A DNA stretch of 64,000 nucleotides from Ga0077555 sp050187415 (GCA_050187415.1 JBFWXN010000013.1:1-64000), one strand, 5' to 3'; positions 53,035 to 62,219 are shown, numbered from the stretch's first letter. The notes: generated by a model not told the origin, from the letters alone. Translations and numbers: made by a program.

Positions 53035-54360
53035 TCAACTTTCGCGGAAGGTCCGGGAGAGGACGTCGGTCAGCGGCTTCACGAAATAGCTCAGGATGGA
53101 GCGCGATCCGGTCTCGATGAACACTTCGGCCGGCATGCCCGGCACGAGCGCGTGATTGGTGGGAAGCTTCGCGGCCTCGCCATCGGCGAGCGCCACCTGC
53201 GCGGTGAAATAGCTGCGGCCTTGCTGGTCCACGATCTGCGCCGGCGAGACCGAGAGAACGGTTCCATTGAGTGACGGCGACGAGCGGGAGTTGAAGGCCG
53301 AAAATCGCACGTAGGCTGGGCCGCCTTGCCTCACCTTGTCGATGTCCTGCGGCGAGAGCTGGGCGTCGATGATCAGGCGCTCGCCCTCCGGTATGACCTG
53401 CATGATCGAAGCGCCGGGCGCGATTACGCCACCTTCGGTATGAGCCGCGAGGGCGTGGATGCGGCCACTGCGCGGCGCGCGAACGATGGTGCGGCGCAGC
53501 TTGTCGTCGAGCGCGGTGCGCTGCTCCACGACCTCGGCGAGCTGCGCCTGAACCTTGCGAAGCTCGTCGACGACAGTCTGAGTAAACTCCTTCTCGCTCT
53601 GCGCGATCTTCAAATCGGCTTCCGCGAGCCCGGCGCGAGCCTTCGAGACGTCGGCGGTCAACCGACCGATCTCGCCCTCGAGGCGCGCCGCATCGCGCTG
53701 GACGGCGAGCAGGCGCGGCTGGCTCGCATATCCCTTTTCGTAGAGAGGGCGAACGGCCGCGATCTCCTTGGCGTTGAATTCGGCCTCCTTGCGGCGCGCC
53801 GACAGCATGCGCTCGGACGCGCTCTGCTCGTCGATGAGCTGCAGCTTGCGTTGTTGCAAGACCGCCAATTCACCCTTGTGGCTTGCACGGCGGGCAGCGA
53901 ACAGCGCGCGCTGAGTGGCGATCAGCTTGTCGAGCGCCGGATCATCCTTCATGGCTGCGATCTCGGCAGGAAGTGTAAGCCCATCGCGGCGGTCGCGCTC
54001 GGCTTCGAGGCGGGCTTGCTGAACCAGAAGATCGATGCTCCGGGCGACGGCAATCTGACGGTTGGCCTTCACGGCCGTGTCGTCGAGATTGAGGAGCACG
54101 TCTCCCTCGCGAACGACATCGCCGTTCTTCACGAGAATCTTCGAAACGATGCCGCCGTCGAGATGTTGAACCGTCTGGTAATTGCTCTCGACGTTGACGA
54201 CGCCGGTTGCAACGACCGCGCCGCTGATCGAAACCAGGCTGAATACGGCAAGGCCGCCGACCAATCCCAGCAGAACGCGATTGCCGGTCCGCACCCAGGG
54301 GCCGGTCGCGTAGACGTCGGTTCGGTTCATCTCGTCGCCGTTTCGGGCGTTGCCTGCCAT
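53035..54360 (-). CDS. HlyD-family type I secretion adaptor
   Basis: A 441-residue membrane-fusion protein. Membrane segment about 28-50 (VLLGLVGGLAVFSLVSISGAVV), lipoyl halves IVSKILVKNGDVVREGDVLLNLDD and IVRAPRSGRIHALAAHTEGGVI, long coiled coil between, and a C-terminal beta-barrel MPAEVFIETGSRSILSYFVKPL typical of PrtE/HlyD type I adaptors. It is 41 bp after the ABC gene in the same transcript. TolC at 18 kb could complete the channel. Confidence 0.92.
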   Translation of the reverse strand: MAGNARNGDEMNRTDVYATGPWVRTGNRVLLGLVGGLAVFSLVSISGAVVATGVVNVESNYQTVQHLDGGIVSKILVKNGDVVREGDVLLNLDDTAVKANRQIAVARSIDLLVQQARLEAERDRRDGLTLPAEIAAMKDDPALDKLIATQRALFAARRASHKGELAVLQQRKLQLIDEQSASERMLSARRKEAEFNAKEIAAVRPLYEKGYASQPRLLAVQRDAARLEGEIGRLTADVSKARAGLAEADLKIAQSEKEFTQTVVDELRKVQAQLAEVVEQRTALDDKLRRTIVRAPRSGRIHALAAHTEGGVIAPGASIMQVIPEGERLIIDAQLSPQDIDKVRQGGPAYVRFSAFNSRSSPSLNGTVLSVSPAQIVDQQGRSYFTAQVALADGEAAKLPTNHALVPGMPAEVFIETGSRSILSYFVKPLTDVLSRTFRES

Positions 54361-54401
54361 CTGCTGTCGTCCTCGCTCAAGTCGGCGTGCAATCGCGCGT
54401 C

Positions 54402-56666
54402 TCAGCTCGCGGTACGGCTTGCCGTTGCTTGCTCCTCGCCCGCGTCCCGTCCTGAGGGCGCCGGACCGCCGTGCTGGAGATAGTGCAGCACGTCGTCGCG
54501 CGAACCGAAGGCACGCTGGGCGCCACGTTCGAGATAGAGCAGCCGGTCGGCCTTGCCGATGGCCTGCACGCGATGCGAAACGAGCACGATCGCTCGGCCG
54601 CGGGCGCGCATGCCGTCGATGGCAGCGGACAAGGCCTCGTCGCCGGTGCGGTCCAGATTGGCATTGGGTTCGTCGAGAACGATCAGCGCCGGATTACCGA
54701 AAAGCGCCCGTGCGAGGCCGATACGCTGCCGTTGGCCGGCGGAGAGATAGACGCCGAACGCGCCAAGCTCGGTGTCATATCCCTTGGGGAGCGCGACGAT
54801 CATGTCGTGCGCGTGGGCGGCGCGCGCGGCCTCGACGACGTCGTCGTCGCTCGCGTCAGGCTCGAAGCGGGAAATGTTATCGCGTACCGTGCCCGCGAAT
54901 AGCTCCACACTTTGCGGCAGATAGCCGATATGGCGGCCGAGCTCGTCGGCGTTCCATCGGTCGAGGCGCGCCCCGTCGAGCAGAACCTCTCCGCCCGAGC
55001 TGGACCAAAGTCCGACGAGCGTGCGCACCAGCGTCGACTTGCCGGATGCGCTCGGTCCGATGATCGCGAGCATCTGGCCCGGATCCACAGCGAAGGATAG
55101 GCCGGAGAGGATGACCGTCCGGCCGTCCGGTGACGTGACGCGCAGATCGCGGGCCTCGACGTGTCCTTTCGGTGCGGGAAGGCTGACGCGGCGTTCCGGC
55201 TCGGGGTGCGCGTCAAGCAGAGCTTCGAGCTTTCCGAACGACTCGCGCGCCTTCACGAAGCTGCGCCACTGGGCGACGATCTGCTCGACGGGGGCGAGCG
55301 CGCGTCCGAAAATGATTGTCGCTGCGATGATCGAGCCCGCAGAGATGTAGCCGTTGACGGCAAGCGCCGCGCCAATGGCCAGCATCAGGGACTGCAGCAG
55401 AAGCCGTAGCGACTTCGACAACGAAGCGAGGCTCGACAGCCGATCTGCGGCCAGGACCTGCCAGGCGAGCGCGTCGCGATTGGCCGATTGCCAGCGGTCC
55501 CGATAGGCGTTCAGCATGCCCATGGCGGTAATCGCCTCGGCGTTGCGCTGACCGTTCTCGGCAAGCTCGAGGCTCTTGTGGCTTGCGCGGCCCGCCTCGG
55601 ACAGCGGCCGGCGGCTGCGGACTTCGCTGGCCCACGCGATCGCCAGGAGAATGAGTGCGCCGATGCTTGCGGCCACGCCGAGCGTCCAATGGGTGAGAAA
55701 GATCACCAGCAGGTAAACCGGCGTCCAAGGGGCATCGAAGAACGTCAGCGGACCGGGCCCTGCGACGAACTGCCGGACCTGATCGAGCTCGCGCAGTGCG
55801 TGCATCGACGAGCCGGGTTCGGCGAGGCTCCGACGGAGGGCCGCTGCAAAGACGCGCTCGCTCGTGCGCCGGTCGAGTTCGACACCGATACGCACGATCA
55901 CCCGTGAGCGGACCAGCTCGAGAAGACCGATCACGCCATAGATCGCCGCCGTCAGGATCGAGAGTGCGAGCAGCGTCGGCATGGAGTGTGAGGTCATGAC
56001 ACGGTCATAGACCTGCAGCATGAACAGCGGGCCGGCGAGCATCAGGATGTTGGTGGCGAAGCTGAAGCCTGCGAGGGCCTTGAAAGCTGGCTTGCTCGCG
56101 AGGACGGCGCGGCGCAACTCGCCTTTCACGACCGAGATCGTGGGATGTGGTGTGGCAGCTTCGCGCTTGTCGGCGGGCGGGGGCGTAATGGGCGGTGCCG
56201 CCGTGGTTGCCGCGGTTAGGGTCGCCGCTGCACGCTTGAGGCGCTGCGTGGCGCGGGCCATCGCCTCGGCCGACGTGGGCTTGCCCGTCGGGTTCGCCGT
56301 GTGCGAGGTCGGCGCGGCGGGTGCTGAATTGCCTTCAGGCCGTGTCGGTGCGTGGCCTGTCTCGAGCGGAGTGTCCGAAGATGTCGTGGTTGCGACGCGC
56401 GCCTCGGAGGCGTGCGCTTGGGGGGGCTGTCTTTCGGAGGGATGACCCGGCGCAGGCTGCGTCGGCGCGGGCGGTTCGGCCGCCTCGAAGGCAAGCTTCT
56501 CCTCGACGTGCGGCTGCTTGCGTTTGCCCCTGCGCCCGCCGGCACTCTTGTGTGCGACGCGCTCGCGGGCTTCGCGAAGGTGAATGAGGACGCGATCAAG
56601 CTCTTCCGGTCCCGTGAATTCAGGACGCAGGTCGGTCGCGCGCGGTTTGTCGTCGACGCTGTTCAC
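54402..56666 (-). CDS. Type I secretion ABC transporter (PrtD-type permease/ATPase)
   Basis: About 754 residues from a GTG at 56666; the frame opens at a TTG at 56735. Residues 1-190 are Pro/Ala/Thr-rich and look disordered, unusual for PrtD-type exporters. The transmembrane part begins KPAFKALAGFSFATNILMLAG and includes VYDRVMTSHSMPTLLAL. The ATPase shows IGPSASGKSTLVRTL (Walker A), LPQSVELFAGTVRDNIS (Q-loop), LSAGQRQRIGLARAL (signature) and ALIVLDEPNANLD (Walker B). No RTX substrate gene is nearby. Confidence 0.9.
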   Translation of the reverse strand: MNSVDDKPRATDLRPEFTGPEELDRVLIHLREARERVAHKSAGGRRGKRKQPHVEEKLAFEAAEPPAPTQPAPGHPSERQPPQAHASEARVATTTSSDTPLETGHAPTRPEGNSAPAAPTSHTANPTGKPTSAEAMARATQRLKRAAATLTAATTAAPPITPPPADKREAATPHPTISVVKGELRRAVLASKPAFKALAGFSFATNILMLAGPLFMLQVYDRVMTSHSMPTLLALSILTAAIYGVIGLLELVRSRVIVRIGVELDRRTSERVFAAALRRSLAEPGSSMHALRELDQVRQFVAGPGPLTFFDAPWTPVYLLVIFLTHWTLGVAASIGALILLAIAWASEVRSRRPLSEAGRASHKSLELAENGQRNAEAITAMGMLNAYRDRWQSANRDALAWQVLAADRLSSLASLSKSLRLLLQSLMLAIGAALAVNGYISAGSIIAATIIFGRALAPVEQIVAQWRSFVKARESFGKLEALLDAHPEPERRVSLPAPKGHVEARDLRVTSPDGRTVILSGLSFAVDPGQMLAIIGPSASGKSTLVRTLVGLWSSSGGEVLLDGARLDRWNADELGRHIGYLPQSVELFAGTVRDNISRFEPDASDDDVVEAARAAHAHDMIVALPKGYDTELGAFGVYLSAGQRQRIGLARALFGNPALIVLDEPNANLDRTGDEALSAAIDGMRARGRAIVLVSHRVQAIGKADRLLYLERGAQRAFGSRDDVLHYLQHGGPAPSGRDAGEEQATASRTAS

Positions 56667-56913
56667 GGAGGCCCGTCCGGATAGAACCACTGAAAGTTTC
56701 GGCTTGTGGAGAAGTCGGTATCTCCAGGCGCTCAAGATGCATTTGACGGCGGTTCGGTGAGTTTTCGATTAAAGCGTGATCTGATTTCGGTGCGTGGAGC
56801 CCGGAAGACGGCAAGCGTTAATCTTTAGTTAGCAATTTTCGGGCTTCCTGACACGATGCGACTCGCGCCGTAATATGGCCTTGTGATCTGCGCGTCATGA
56901 CGGAGTTACGCCT

Positions 56914-57309
56914 ATGCGACTGAAAATCTTCATTGCCGCGGTCATGGCAATCGTGGGTCTTGCAGCAGTCGGCGGAGGGAGCGCCTCGGCGGACGGCATG
57001 GACAAGCCGCGTGGCTGGCACAAGGCGCGCCACATCCATCATCGTGTATATTACCCGCGCTATGTGCACCACTACAAGGTCGATCCCTATGCATGGCGAT
57101 ATAGCCCGCGTGGCTATTATCCCTATTACGGTTCGAACTACTGGGCGAAATCCAGCTACGTGAAATGGCGCAATCGCGCCCATCTCAACGACTGGAATAC
57201 GCGCCCGCCACATTTTCGCTACTACCAGAGCTGGGGCTATCCGCGAAAATGGCACCATCACAAATGGCACGCCAAGCATCACGGTCATCATCGCCGCTGG
57301 CACTGGTAA
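56914..57309 (+). CDS. Exported His/Tyr/Trp-rich protein
   Basis: A 131-residue protein with a signal peptide (MRLKIFIAAVMAIVGLAAVGG, cleavage near ASA). The mature part has unusually many His, Tyr, Trp and Arg: ARHIHHRVYYPRYVHHYK, PRGYYPYYGSNYW and the ending WHHHKWHAKHHGHH. Such composition suggests metal or surface binding in the periplasm, but no family is recognised. It is divergent from the type I ABC gene. Confidence 0.68.
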   Translation: MRLKIFIAAVMAIVGLAAVGGGSASADGMDKPRGWHKARHIHHRVYYPRYVHHYKVDPYAWRYSPRGYYPYYGSNYWAKSSYVKWRNRAHLNDWNTRPPHFRYYQSWGYPRKWHHHKWHAKHHGHHRRWHW

Positions 57310-57491
57310 GCCTCTCTACCGCCGATCATGAGCAAAAAGACGCGTCGTATTGGCGCCTTTCATTGGCCGCAATGATGCTGTTCAGGATCGGTTCAGGCGC
57401 ACTTGGGTTTTGTGCATCATCGCCGGGGCTGGGCGTCCGCGGCGAGCCGGTTCAGAAGCCGCCAGTTGCGGCAAGGCAAGGGATGACATCC

Positions 57492-57797
57492 ATGCTTAAG
57501 ACGTTCAAACATCTCGCGCTGGCGGCGTCGTTGTTCGCCGCAATGAGCAGCGTTGCCGTGACGCAGGCCGAGGCTCATGGCCGCGGCGGGCGCGCGGCAG
57601 GCGCGGTTGCCGGGGCCATCATCGGTCTCGGGCTTCTCGGCGCCTATGCTGCAGACCGCGATCGCGGCTATTACCGCTCGTGCTACCCTGGCCGCCGCGT
57701 TTGCGACGTGGTCGGACAGCGCTGCTGGTATAATCGCTGGGGCGAGTATCGCTGCAAGGACGACGTGCGGTGCCATCGCCGCGAAATCTGCGATTGA
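57492..57797 (+). CDS. Small exported Cys-rich protein
   Basis: About 101 residues from the ATG at 57492 (an ATG at 57483 also fits). Signal peptide MLKTFKHLALAASLFAAMSS, cleavage near AEA. Then HGRGGRAAGAVAGAIIGLGLLGAYA, a glycine-zipper-like hydrophobic stretch. A C-terminal region follows with six Cys (SCYPGRRVCDVVGQRC, RCKDDVRC, EICD), likely disulfide-bonded. The shape resembles small envelope proteins common in Hyphomicrobiales. Function unknown. Confidence 0.68.
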   Translation: MLKTFKHLALAASLFAAMSSVAVTQAEAHGRGGRAAGAVAGAIIGLGLLGAYAADRDRGYYRSCYPGRRVCDVVGQRCWYNRWGEYRCKDDVRCHRREICD

Positions 57798-57822
57798 GAT
57801 GAGTTCCTGCACACGCTGCACG

Positions 57823-57851
57823 AAAAGGCCGGGCATCGCACCGGCCTTTTT
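57823..57851. terminator. Bidirectional Rho-independent terminator
   Basis: AAAAGGCCGG and CCGGCCTTTT around an 8-nt loop, with A- and T-runs on both sides, between two convergent genes (small Cys-rich protein and rlmB). Confidence 0.85.
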
Positions 57852-57878
57852 GCTTTATGACCTTATTGAGCGCTGCAA

Positions 57879-58712
57879 TCATCTTCTTTGGCTTGCCGCA
57901 TAAAGGGCCACCGCGGCCGCATTCGAGACGTTGAGGCTTGCCAGAGAACCGACCGATCCAATACGACAAAGTCGATCGCAGTGCTCGCGGGTTAGGCGTC
58001 GCAATCCCTTTCCTTCGGAGCCAAGAATAAGCGCGACCGGTGGCACGAAAGCTTTGGCATCGATCGTATATTCGCCATGCCCGTCGAGACCGATGCGCGT
58101 GACGCCGGCGTCTCCGAGTTCGGCAAGGGCGCGCGCCAGGTTCGGCACCAGCGCGATCGGTACGACTTCGAGGGCGCCCGATGCGCTCTTGCCCAGGACA
58201 CCTCCGAGGGGCGGCGATTGTCGGCGGGTCATGATCAGGCCAGCGGCTCCGAACACGGCGGCAGAGCGCAGTATGGCACCGACGTTGTGGGGATCGGTCA
58301 CCTGGTCGAGCACCACGATCGGTCGGTTGCCGGCGCTCGCCGCTTGGACAAGCGTGGCGAGACCGGTATCCGGTAGCGGCTCGACGTCCGCCACGGCACC
58401 TTGATGCACGGCGTCGGCCCCGACGAGGCGGTCGAGGTCGCGAGGCGTGCTCCGGACCATCTCCACGCAGCGCCGCGAGAGCGCCGATGCCAGTCGGCTT
58501 TCGGCGTTCTCCGTCAAATGCAGCCGCCGGATCACCCGCGCAGGGTTGGACAGCGCCGCCTCGATCACATGCGTGCCCCATAGTCGCAGCGTCTCGTCAT
58601 CCGACCGTAGGCTTTGCTCGCGCGTGGGCTTGCTCGGCCGCTGCCTTGAAGCGTGCCCCCCATCACCACGCGATGCTGGCCGGCTTGGCATTCGTCTGAC
58701 AGGTGGTCTCAT
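57879..58712 (-). CDS. rlmB: 23S rRNA 2'-O-methyltransferase, RlmB/TrmH (SPOUT) family
   Basis: A 277-residue protein. The N-terminal 45 residues are basic and disordered; then WGTHVIEAALSNPARVIRRLHL (substrate-binding SpoU_sub_bind). The SPOUT motifs are VVLDQVTDPHNVGAILRSAAVFGA (motif 1 with Asn and Arg), ALILGSEGKGL (motif 2) and GSVGSLASLNVSNAAAVALY (motif 3). It most likely methylates G2251 of 23S rRNA. The start overlaps the stop of the dehydrogenase by 4 bp, so it is the third gene of that unit. Confidence 0.92.
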   Translation of the reverse strand: MRPPVRRMPSRPASRGDGGHASRQRPSKPTREQSLRSDDETLRLWGTHVIEAALSNPARVIRRLHLTENAESRLASALSRRCVEMVRSTPRDLDRLVGADAVHQGAVADVEPLPDTGLATLVQAASAGNRPIVVLDQVTDPHNVGAILRSAAVFGAAGLIMTRRQSPPLGGVLGKSASGALEVVPIALVPNLARALAELGDAGVTRIGLDGHGEYTIDAKAFVPPVALILGSEGKGLRRLTREHCDRLCRIGSVGSLASLNVSNAAAVALYAASQRR

Positions 58713-59728
58713 CTCGGTGACTGTGGAAGGACGTCGTAGACGTCGGGGTTGACCACGTGCGCGGGGCGCCTGCCGGCAGAAACGTCAGCGATCGAGCGCA
58801 GCGCGGTCGCTGCGATCTCATGAAAGCATTCATCCGTCCAGCAGAGCGCGTGCGGCGTGATGATAACGTTGTCCATGGCCAAGAGTGGGCTCGTCGGCTC
58901 GATCGGCTCGCGCTCCGTCACGTCCAGGCCGGCGCCCGCGATAAGTCCTGCGCCGAGAACCGCGGCAAGAGCGACCTCTTCGACGATCGGCCCGCGGGCC
59001 ACGTTGACGAGATAGGCCGAAGGCTTCATGAGCCGCAGGCGCCGCTCGTTCACGAGATGGCGCGTCTCGTCGCTCAAGAGGCAGGTCACGGTGACGAAGT
59101 CCGCCTCGCGCATGAGTTGGTCGAGCGGAACCAGCGTGGCGCCAAGGCTCGCGAGCCGGGCCGCATCGGCGTAGGGATCCGCGACGAGCATGCCTTTGAA
59201 GAACGGCTTGGCGAGGCCGAGCAGCTCCGCGCCGATGCCGCCTCCGCCGATCACGCCGAGCGTTCGGCTCGTGAGGCCCTGGCCCATATAGGCGGTGCGA
59301 TCGTTCCAGCGGCCGGCGCGGACGATCTCGTTCTTTTTGAGCAAACGGCCGGCCAGCGCAAAAATCAGCGTCAACGCCGCGACGGCAACCGGACGACGGA
59401 CCGCAATCGGCGTGTTGGTGACGACCACCCCTTTTGCCGTGGCTGCGGCAAGATCGACCGTATCGAAACCGACACCGTTGCGAGCGACGACCTTCACGCG
59501 GCAGTCCTGGCGCGCAAGTGTGGCGGCGGTCACTTGGGGCACCGCAACGAGGAGGCCGTCGTAGCGGGCCGCAATATCGGGCGTGATCTCGGCCACGTCT
59601 TCGGCGATCCACTCCCAGCTCACATCCGGAATACTGCTCAGTTCATCGAACGCGCGCTCGTCGAAACATGGGGCCCCATCGGGACGCATCAGATCGCGCG
59701 TGACGCCGACGATGAATGCTGAACCCAT
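58709..59728 (-). CDS. D-isomer-specific 2-hydroxyacid dehydrogenase
   Basis: 339 residues from the ATG at 59728, 5 bp after the aldolase stop and preceded by AAGGAA. The NAD-binding domain has SRTLGVIGGGGIGAELLGLAKP, catalytic Arg in VVARNGVGFDTVDLAAA, NVARGPIVEEVAL, Glu near TEREPIEP and the His of NVIITPHALCWTD. Acts on 2-hydroxyacids such as glycerate or a sugar-acid derivative. Pairing with an HpaI aldolase suggests a keto-acid breakdown route. Confidence 0.9.
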   Translation of the reverse strand: MGSAFIVGVTRDLMRPDGAPCFDERAFDELSSIPDVSWEWIAEDVAEITPDIAARYDGLLVAVPQVTAATLARQDCRVKVVARNGVGFDTVDLAAATAKGVVVTNTPIAVRRPVAVAALTLIFALAGRLLKKNEIVRAGRWNDRTAYMGQGLTSRTLGVIGGGGIGAELLGLAKPFFKGMLVADPYADAARLASLGATLVPLDQLMREADFVTVTCLLSDETRHLVNERRLRLMKPSAYLVNVARGPIVEEVALAAVLGAGLIAGAGLDVTEREPIEPTSPLLAMDNVIITPHALCWTDECFHEIAATALRSIADVSAGRRPAHVVNPDVYDVLPQSPR

Positions 59729-59733
59729 CGGCT

Positions 59734-60501
59734 CTATTCCTTCACCGATTGCAGAACCGATTTCACGCCCGACATGAGCATCGTGTGGTCGGGTCCGGTC
59801 GCCAGCATGTTGAAGCCGAGCTTCTTGCACTGCTTCGCCCATGTGGAATCGGCGACGAGAAAGCCGAGGCCCTTCTTGTGTTTGCGGCCGGCTGCGACGA
59901 TGCGCTTCAAAGCGCTCGTGTAGCGGGGATTGTCGAATTGCCCCGGAATTCCGAGGAAGTTGGTCAAGTCGAAGTGGCCGAGCCACAGCACGTCGATGCC
60001 ATCGACCGCCGCGATGTCCTCGACGGCCTCGAGGCCATGCTCCGTCTCGATCTGGGCGATCACGAGATTGCGCGCATCGGCGGCCTTCATCTTCGAGAGC
60101 GGCTCGCCGGGCGCGTAGTCGTCGTGGGCGAAGCCGAAGGCGGCGCCGCGGCGCCCCTTGGGCGGATAGTGCGTTGCTTCGGCAATCGCACGCGCTTCGT
60201 CGGCGCTGTTGACCATCGGGATCATGACGCCTTCGCAGCCGATGTCGAGGGCGCGCGCGAGGAAGTGATAATCTCCACGCGGGACTCGGACCATCGGGCT
60301 GATCGGCAGGCCGCGGCAGTGCGCGACTTGCGACTTGATGGTCTCGAGCGATGCGCCGGTATGCTCCATGTCATAGAGCACGTACTCGCAGCCGGCGTGC
60401 ACGAGGAGCTGGGCGATGCCCGGCGAGAAGAACTCGAACACCATTGCGCCGAGGACCTGCTCTCCGGCGCCTACCCGTTGTCGCAATGATCTGCGAGCCA
60501 T
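59734..60501 (-). CDS. HpcH/HpaI class II aldolase
   Basis: 255 residues from the ATG at 60501. TIM-barrel aldolase with LLVHAGCEYVLYDMEHTGASLE, PMVRVPRGDYHFLARALDIGCEGVMIPMVNSADEARA (in two halves about 70-105), VIAQIETEHGLEAVEDI (metal Glu) and LWLGHFDLTNFLGIPGQFDNP (metal Asp). These cleave 4-hydroxy-2-oxo acids to pyruvate or glyoxylate and an aldehyde. First gene of aldolase-dehydrogenase-rlmB. The frame upstream of 60501 is not conserved. Confidence 0.9.
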   Translation of the reverse strand: MARRSLRQRVGAGEQVLGAMVFEFFSPGIAQLLVHAGCEYVLYDMEHTGASLETIKSQVAHCRGLPISPMVRVPRGDYHFLARALDIGCEGVMIPMVNSADEARAIAEATHYPPKGRRGAAFGFAHDDYAPGEPLSKMKAADARNLVIAQIETEHGLEAVEDIAAVDGIDVLWLGHFDLTNFLGIPGQFDNPRYTSALKRIVAAGRKHKKGLGFLVADSTWAKQCKKLGFNMLATGPDHTMLMSGVKSVLQSVKE

Positions 60502-60641
60502 TCTCGTGTCTCCCGATCTGCAAGGATACTCCGTCGGCGGCCGAGACTGCCTCAAACTGCTCGGGACGGGAAGTGTGATTGCCAAAGCAGCCATGATCGT
60601 TTGAAATCCGCCGACCCAATCCCTGGATGTGGAGTGACGCC

Positions 60642-61442
60642 ATGCTGATCAAAACCGGAAACCGCCGCATTTATTACGATCTCGTCGGCCCGGAGGATGG
60701 CCCGGTTGTGTGCTTCACGCACTCCCTCTCGTCGGATGGGGGCATGTGGGCCGAGCAGTTGCCGCCGTTGCTTGCCGATGGCTGGCGCGTCCTCAGGCTC
60801 GACATGCGCGGGCATGGCGGGAGTGATCCCGTCGAAGGCGACTACTCGATGGCAGCGCTGGCCGACGATGTCGCCTTGTCGCTCGATGCGCTCGGGATCG
60901 CCAGGGTGCACTATATCGGGCTCTCGATTGGCGGCATGCTCGGGCAAGCGTTTGCGATCGGGCACGGCGAGCGCTTGCTGTCGTCGATGCTTTGCGACAC
61001 CGCGCCGGCGACGCCGCCCGGAGGCAAGGAGGCGTGGGGGCCGCGCATCGAGACGGTAAAGCGCGCCAATTCGCTCGAGCCACTCGGCGACGCAACGATG
61101 GAGCGGTGGTTTACGGACGCCTTCAAGCCGAGGCGCAGGGCGCGCTGGGAAGAGATCCGCTCGACGATCGTCAACACCACGCCCGCCGGTTATCTGGGCT
61201 GCGCGGCCGCGATCCTGGATTTCGATTTCCTGGCGAAGCTGCCGGGCGTCACGGTCCCCACGCTGGTCGTGTGCGGCGACGACGACCAGGGCACGCCACC
61301 GGCCGGTAACAAGAGGATCGCCGAACTCGTTCCCGGAGCGCGCTACGAAGAAATTTCCAACGCGCGGCATTTCCCGAACGTCGAGCATCCCGACGTGTTC
61401 AATCGCATCATGCTGGGCTGGCTTTCGAGCCGGCGCGGCTGA
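60642..61442 (+). CDS. Alpha/beta hydrolase (3-oxoadipate enol-lactonase-like)
   Basis: 266 residues from the ATG at 60642 (GGAG 10 bp upstream). VVCFTHSLSSDGGMWAEQLPPLL (oxyanion region), MRGHGGSDPV, YIGLSIGGMLGQAFA with the nucleophile Ser, and a late RHFPNVEHPDVFN His. The pattern fits PcaD-type lactonases, but no other beta-ketoadipate genes are present, so the substrate is open. Divergent from the aldolase unit. Confidence 0.85.
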   Translation: MLIKTGNRRIYYDLVGPEDGPVVCFTHSLSSDGGMWAEQLPPLLADGWRVLRLDMRGHGGSDPVEGDYSMAALADDVALSLDALGIARVHYIGLSIGGMLGQAFAIGHGERLLSSMLCDTAPATPPGGKEAWGPRIETVKRANSLEPLGDATMERWFTDAFKPRRRARWEEIRSTIVNTTPAGYLGCAAAILDFDFLAKLPGVTVPTLVVCGDDDQGTPPAGNKRIAELVPGARYEEISNARHFPNVEHPDVFNRIMLGWLSSRRG

Positions 61443-61815
61443 GAGTGCCCGGTCCCTGCCTGTTATCCGCGGCCGCCGCGGCCATCGTCGGAGGGACCCG
61501 TTGTTTTCGTGCGGGCCCCTTGGCATTCGGCGCTTCAGTCCCAATCTTGAAGTATGCCAGACCACGTCGGTCTCGGCAGCGGGTAGCAGGGGCCTTGCCG
61601 TCAATGGTCGGCGAGGCCCTTGTTTAGGCTCGCTAAGTCGGCGGAAGCGATGCGCGCCCTTGCGATGCCGGCGGCTCGCGGAACACGTCGTCCGTATCCG
61701 GCCGATGTTCCGACCGCGCGACGCCGCGATGTCGCGCCTGCGCCGTAATCGGATGGAACAAGACGACGAGAGCCGAGTTTCAGATCACATCCGTGGAGAG
61801 CAGGAGAATTCAGGC
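61443..61815. other. 373-bp spacer with a terminator-like hairpin
   Basis: No convincing gene. At about 61587-61622 lies CAGGGGCCT...AGGCCCTTG with an inner CCG/CGG stem and TGTTT after it, probably ending the hydrolase transcript. The rest, up to a CAGGAGAATT ribosome site before 61816, is probably the leader and promoter of the small exported protein. Confidence 0.5.
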
Positions 61816-62106
61816 ATGATCAAATCTACTTTGGCGGCAACGTTGCTGCTGGCCGCTGGAATGGGCAGCGCAAGTGCGGCGGTACTCCCGAAGGCCGATC
61901 ATTCCGGCGTGACCGCGCCGGTGGTTGAGGTGCAGCATCGCGATCGCGATCATCGTGGCCGGGATCACCACAGACACCCGCCGCGGTGGATTGCCGGTCG
62001 CAAATACGACCGGTCGCCCCCAGGTTGGCATCGCCATGGTCGCCGCCCGCATGACTGGCGCCGCCGGGGTTGTGTCGTCGTGGGACCGGTCTGGTTCTGC
62101 CCCTGA
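61816..62106 (+). CDS. Small exported His/Arg-rich protein
   Basis: A 96-residue protein: signal peptide MIKSTLAATLLLAAGMGSASA; mature part rich in His, Arg and Asp (QHRDRDHRGRDHHRHPPRW, GWHRHGRRPHDWRRRGC) with a hydrophobic end VVVGPVWFCP. Two Cys near the C-terminus may pair. AGGAG lies 8-12 bp before the ATG. Third small exported protein of unusual composition within 5 kb. Function unknown. Confidence 0.65.
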   Translation: MIKSTLAATLLLAAGMGSASAAVLPKADHSGVTAPVVEVQHRDRDHRGRDHHRHPPRWIAGRKYDRSPPGWHRHGRRPHDWRRRGCVVVGPVWFCP

Positions 62107-62145
62107 GAACGTGACCGCTTCGGCGAGCGAACTCGCTGGATATCT

Positions 62146-62170
62146 GGGAGGGCGTCGGCCCTCCCTTTTT
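62146..62170 (+). terminator. Rho-independent terminator
   Basis: GGGAGGG and CCCTCCC around a 6-nt loop, followed by TTTTT, 40 bp beyond the small His/Arg-rich gene. Confidence 0.85.
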
Positions 62171-62219
62171 CGTGTGCGGACATTCGTGTGCCGCCGAATT
62201 GATCGCGGCACGGAGCGGT

